Shown here: positions 60,971 to 64,000 of the stretch, in pieces
How the letters are laid out: each line of letters opens with the position of its first letter
How positions within the stretch are numbered: the first letter of the stretch is position 1
Assembly (NCBI GenBank): GCA_001936135.1
Contig: CP012812.1
Coordinates: 124,001 to 188,000, forward strand
DNA length: 64,000 nucleotides
Direction of reading: 5' to 3'
Source of the DNA: Saccharomycopsis fibuligera x Saccharomycopsis cf. fibuligera
Lineage: Eukaryota; Ascomycota; Saccharomycetes; Ascoideales; Saccharomycopsidaceae
Made by a program: the position numbers and the translations under genes
Notes under the pieces: model-generated
Seen by the model: only the letters and a program-made list of their open reading frames with translations
What the model was told of the DNA's origin: nothing
Databases searched by the model: none

Positions 60971-62631
60971 CAAAACTGAATTTTATATAGTTGATAAAAA
61001 AACAGTACTATGTAGTTTAATAAGAATCTGAGATTTGTTGAAGTGGCGTAATAGAACACATATAGAAATTATTGTTGTTGAAAATTTTAAAGATAAATTA
61101 AATTTAGTAATAGATTCTAAAAAACATATGGATTTTTTTTTTTGTGGTTGGTGATATTGAAATCAATAATAAAAGTATGGGTAATAGTAGTGCATGAACT
61201 TGTAACTAAGTTGTGATGACGTTAATGTGTATTTAAAAAAATCTGAACGGAGCGGGATAGGTTGACGTGATACTTTTGTGTATGTGTGCGATATATATCT
61301 GATTAGTTTCAAAATTTGGCTTATTTGGTAGAGTTAAGGCAGTAACAATGATGATGATATATTGTAGAAAATGGGAAATTGATAAAAGTAAGCGATAATA
61401 ATACGGGGGATAACAGGTAAAAAAAAAAGAAAAAAGGCGTTAAGCGGTGCCAGTGTTAAGCCTGATAGTGTGATAGCGGATGATGAAGTAATCTCGCGCT
61501 GGAACCCAATTCAGCATTCCCGATTACAAATCTTTCTTAGCAGAGGGCACCAGGGCACATATGCGGACACACATATTCTACACAGGACAGGAAATTACAA
61601 ACACTGCACTGAAGCATTGAAATGAAGCAATTTCAATTGAAGTAAATGCCATAAGTAATTTGCAGCAATTGAAACACCAACTCAATTGGAAACAGTAATA
61701 CAGAGGCGTTACACGTTATGGTCGGTGATAGAGGCAGAGAGGAAGCAAACAACCGTCATCTTCTTGGATATGAATTATTTTGTTTTTTAGTTTTTTCGCA
61801 GTTTTTTTAGTTTTTTTTTTGCGTGAATAGTAATCATGTTCATTTTCTTAGCGAGTTGCCACCGGTCTTCAGAGACCATCACAGTTGCGGGTAACATTCA
61901 ACAGCCATGTCAATGGTATACTACTCAGTCTTGTCACCCGGAGAGGAGTTGTACTTGCTATCACCCTCCCAAAGAGTGCTGATGAAGAAGGCCAAGCACG
62001 AACAGAAGCGCTTCTTTGAGTCTTGAGTCTCAAGTATTAACATTAGAATTGCCGGGCGCGGGAATTAATTTGATTGCAGGATTTGCAGGCCTTATTCCAG
62101 CTCAAAGGTGCGTTTGTGTTTTTTCAACATGGGGATTCGGCCAGTTTCCGCACTGCTTTGGCAACAATCAGCCGCAGAGGAGGCTGGGCGGGTTTGATGA
62201 ATTACGCGCAGTAAACAAAAATACGTTTAACTGAATTAAAGGAAATAACACACAGACTGAAAAAATAAAATTATACAAATGAAAATACAAATAAAAGATT
62301 GAACTAGTCATACAAACTTTTTTTTTTTTCTTTTCGTTTTGCAACAAATTATAGAGAAAAAAATTTTTTTTGTGCTTTTTGACGCCATGTTTTAGGCTAC
62401 TTTTATGCCTCAAAAACATTAGAGCAATGTGTAAATAGTAAATTTCAAAGAAATAATTGAAATAAGAATATAATAAAGTTGTAATATACAAAAGACGTAA
62501 AACCAAAAACTAAAAATACAGAATAAAAAAATGCTCTTGTTTATGAGCACACCGCGCACTCAAAGAGAGAAAGAAGTGCTCCCCCACAAAAAAAAAAAAA
62601 AAAGAAAAAATATTGAGTAAAATTAGAAATA
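60971..62631. other. 1.7 kb intergenic region
   Basis: Upstream of the 59.9-kb gene and downstream of the 62.6-kb gene. It contains T and A tracts (61133-61142, 62311-62330, 62588-62601). A 72-codon ORF at 62016-62234 and a minus ORF at 62168-62506 are not supported. Confidence 0.5.
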
Positions 62632-63237
62632 TTATCTGGCGGCGCCAAAGTTCATAAAAGTCGTTTCGTTTTCCAAGACACTAACTTCCATGCCTTTTTG
62701 TTCGTCGAAAAATGTTCTAATGTTGCCATTTGGGGTAAACTGAATGATACCACCATCTGGATGCTGAAACACTGGCCAATCTTCACTTTCTTTTTTGCAA
62801 GAATTATTGTAGTTGTAATTGTAGCGTACACTGCCACTATTATTATTACTGCTGTCATTGATGCTGCTATTAACGTTACCGTTGCCATCCTGCATACTCA
62901 AATCATTATCGTCACTAGAAAATTCTCCAGTGTTGTCAATGTTGAGACGATTCCCAGTTCTAGAGCGCTTAAACTGTACCATATCGTCATCATCACGGCT
63001 TCTTTTGCCATAGTTTGTATTCAACATTTGGTGATTCTTCAACTGCTTCAATTGTTGACCATTGAGTGAACGAGCATTATTTACTGACACATTGTCATTA
63101 ATAAAAAACTTGCTGTCTTGGCCGTCCTGGGATGGGTATTGGTTGTTCAAGAAATATTTAGAGGTGTTTGTCTCATAGTGCATGTCGAGACAAGCAGCGG
63201 CATTCATGTTTGCACAAGCAGATGGATAGTAGTACAT
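62632..63237 (-). CDS. unrecognised Asn/Asp-rich protein, 201 aa
   Basis: A single-exon ORF with a Met start at 63237. The composition is Asn-, Asp- and Ser-rich (INDSSNNNSGSVRYNYNYNN). A basic patch KRSRDDDDMVQFKRSRTGNR (about 78-97) could be a bipartite nuclear signal. The C-terminus DWPVFQHPDGGIIQFTPNGN (about 153-172) followed by IRTFF has more regular, hydrophobic content and may be a short folded motif. I cannot match it to a family. It may be a lineage-specific regulator, given its 1.7 kb downstream space and purine-rich upstream DNA, but that is speculative. Confidence 0.65.
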   Translation of the reverse strand: MYYYPSACANMNAAACLDMHYETNTSKYFLNNQYPSQDGQDSKFFINDNVSVNNARSLNGQQLKQLKNHQMLNTNYGKRSRDDDDMVQFKRSRTGNRLNIDNTGEFSSDDNDLSMQDGNGNVNSSINDSSNNNSGSVRYNYNYNNSCKKESEDWPVFQHPDGGIIQFTPNGNIRTFFDEQKGMEVSVLENETTFMNFGAAR

Positions 63238-63698
63238 TTTGGCGTGCTGTTTTCAAGAAATTTTAAAAATAAAAATTGGAAAGACACAAGCTGAAAATTG
63301 GTTTAAAATTGAAACCAAAATATAGTAGTTCTAATAGTTCTTTTTTTAGCGCTATTGAAAAAAAAAAAAAAAGCTGGTATTAAAGAGTTTGTCGCAGTAG
63401 TATTAAAGGGAAAAAACGCGACCGAGACGTAAATCTTTTTTTTTCTTTTCTGTTAAGCGCTGATGAGATGAGATGACGCCGAAATGTGGGAGAAAACTGT
63501 CAAAGAAAAATCAAGAAAAAATGATTAGCACTAGCGGGGCACAAATTGACACAAAACGGGGAAACACCAGAAAATTCAAGGGACAGGTTGGTTGTAATAA
63601 ATACTTGAGGAGAGAGGGAGGTATAGGAAGACACGGCGTATAACGAGGAGATGTCAAGAATTGGAAAGAGGGCAGAGAGAAAGAGAAGGAGAGAACAA

Positions 63699-63712
63699 AA
63701 AGAAAGAAAGAA

Positions 63713-63742
<30 letters not shown>
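63699..63742 (+). repeat. (GAAA)n tetranucleotide repeat
   Basis: About ten GAAA units with one GGAA interruption, in a purine-rich stretch. Confidence 0.9.
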
Positions 63743-63743
<1 letters not shown>

Positions 63744-63919
63744 GAGACACAGGCAGCAGCAGCACTGGTTCTTGAGAAAAAAAAAAAGAAAGCAGCAGAG
63801 GAAGGCAGGCAGCTAGAAAGTAAGAGAGAAAGAGTGTGTGAGAATAGTACTGAACAGGAAGCCCAGCCTGAAGCAGAACGCTTACCGCCCAATATTGATA
63901 TTGCAGCCATCGGCAGAAC

Positions 63920-63943
63920 CAGCAGCAGCAGCAGCAGCAGCAG
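63920..63943 (+). repeat. (CAG)8 trinucleotide repeat
   Basis: Eight uninterrupted CAG units near the window end. Confidence 0.95.
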
Positions 63944-64000
63944 CAAAAAAAGCAAGAGTGCACTGAGGAGAGTGCACTTTTCTTAATTGCAGCCCACTGT

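Larger units (their letters stand above)
63238..64000. other. upstream region with GAAA and CAG repeats
   Basis: Purine-rich on the plus strand, with (GAAA)n at 63699-63742 and (CAG)8 at 63920-63943. Two copies of AGTGCACT lie at 63957-63964 and 63971-63978. A plus ORF (63651-63986) reads these repeats and is not called. Confidence 0.5.

Noticed and set aside
63651-63986. 111-codon plus ORF of Lys/Glu/Arg then Ser runs
   Set aside because: It is the translation of GAAA and CAG repeats; stop present, no domain.
1-64000. CRISPR arrays, bacterial operons, rRNA genes
   Set aside because: None present; repeats here are microsatellites and coding repeats in a eukaryotic chromosome.

Overview
The window looks like nuclear chromosomal DNA of a budding yeast, most probably from the CUG-Ser clade (Candida/Lodderomyces/Debaryomyces relatives). 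The genome is AT-rich and compact. Genes sit on both strands, mostly as single exons. The few introns are short, with GTATGT-like 5' sites and TACTAAC-like branch points. The protein set is typically saccharomycotinan: YOX1, UBP8, FPR3/4, VPS4, HOM2, MRC1, SFT2, SEC61, TAF10, RPL30 and RPL24. Reading VPS4 and the DPP1-like gene codon by codon, I found no in-frame CTG, the codon avoidance expected where CTG means Ser. If so, the few in-frame CTG codons in less conserved genes should be read as Ser. Species is not determined; the C. parapsilosis/Lodderomyces group is a guess.

Layout. 0.4-9 kb: a spliced CTR copper transporter, a YOX1-type homeodomain repressor with a 3.2 kb upstream region, and an unrecognised one-pass membrane protein, all on the minus strand. 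10-14 kb: two small GPI-anchored wall-type proteins (one with PIR repeats), an initiator tRNA-Met gene, and a decayed 3' end of an L1-like LINE. 15-20.5 kb: UBP8 in four exons, an FPR3/4 nucleolar FKBP and a DPP1-like lipid phosphatase. 21-30 kb: an ITR-type inositol transporter, VPS4, HOM2 with a perfect Gcn4 site, and a FLU1/TPO-type MFS transporter. 31-48 kb: MRC1 with MluI-box elements, an unrecognised acidic/basic protein, an F-box protein, a second DHA1 MFS transporter, an LRR protein and an F-box/LRR protein. 48.6-57.7 kb: the divergent RPL30-RPL24 pair, SFT2, MCH1, SEC61 and TAF10. 58-64 kb: two unrecognised low-complexity proteins in sparse, repeat-rich DNA.

The genes are mainly independent housekeeping units, not a cluster. 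Local themes are wall and membrane proteins (10-14 kb), transporters (21-30 and 41-54 kb), and three linked F-box/LRR genes (38.7-48.3 kb). The most informative regulatory structure is at RPL30. Its exon 1 codes only for the start Met, its 5' splice site is GTTAGT instead of GTATGT, and the leader can fold into what looks like the kink-turn that L30 binds in S. cerevisiae to block splicing of its own pre-mRNA. I found no CRISPR array, no recognisable intact transposon, and no wholly new multi-gene system.
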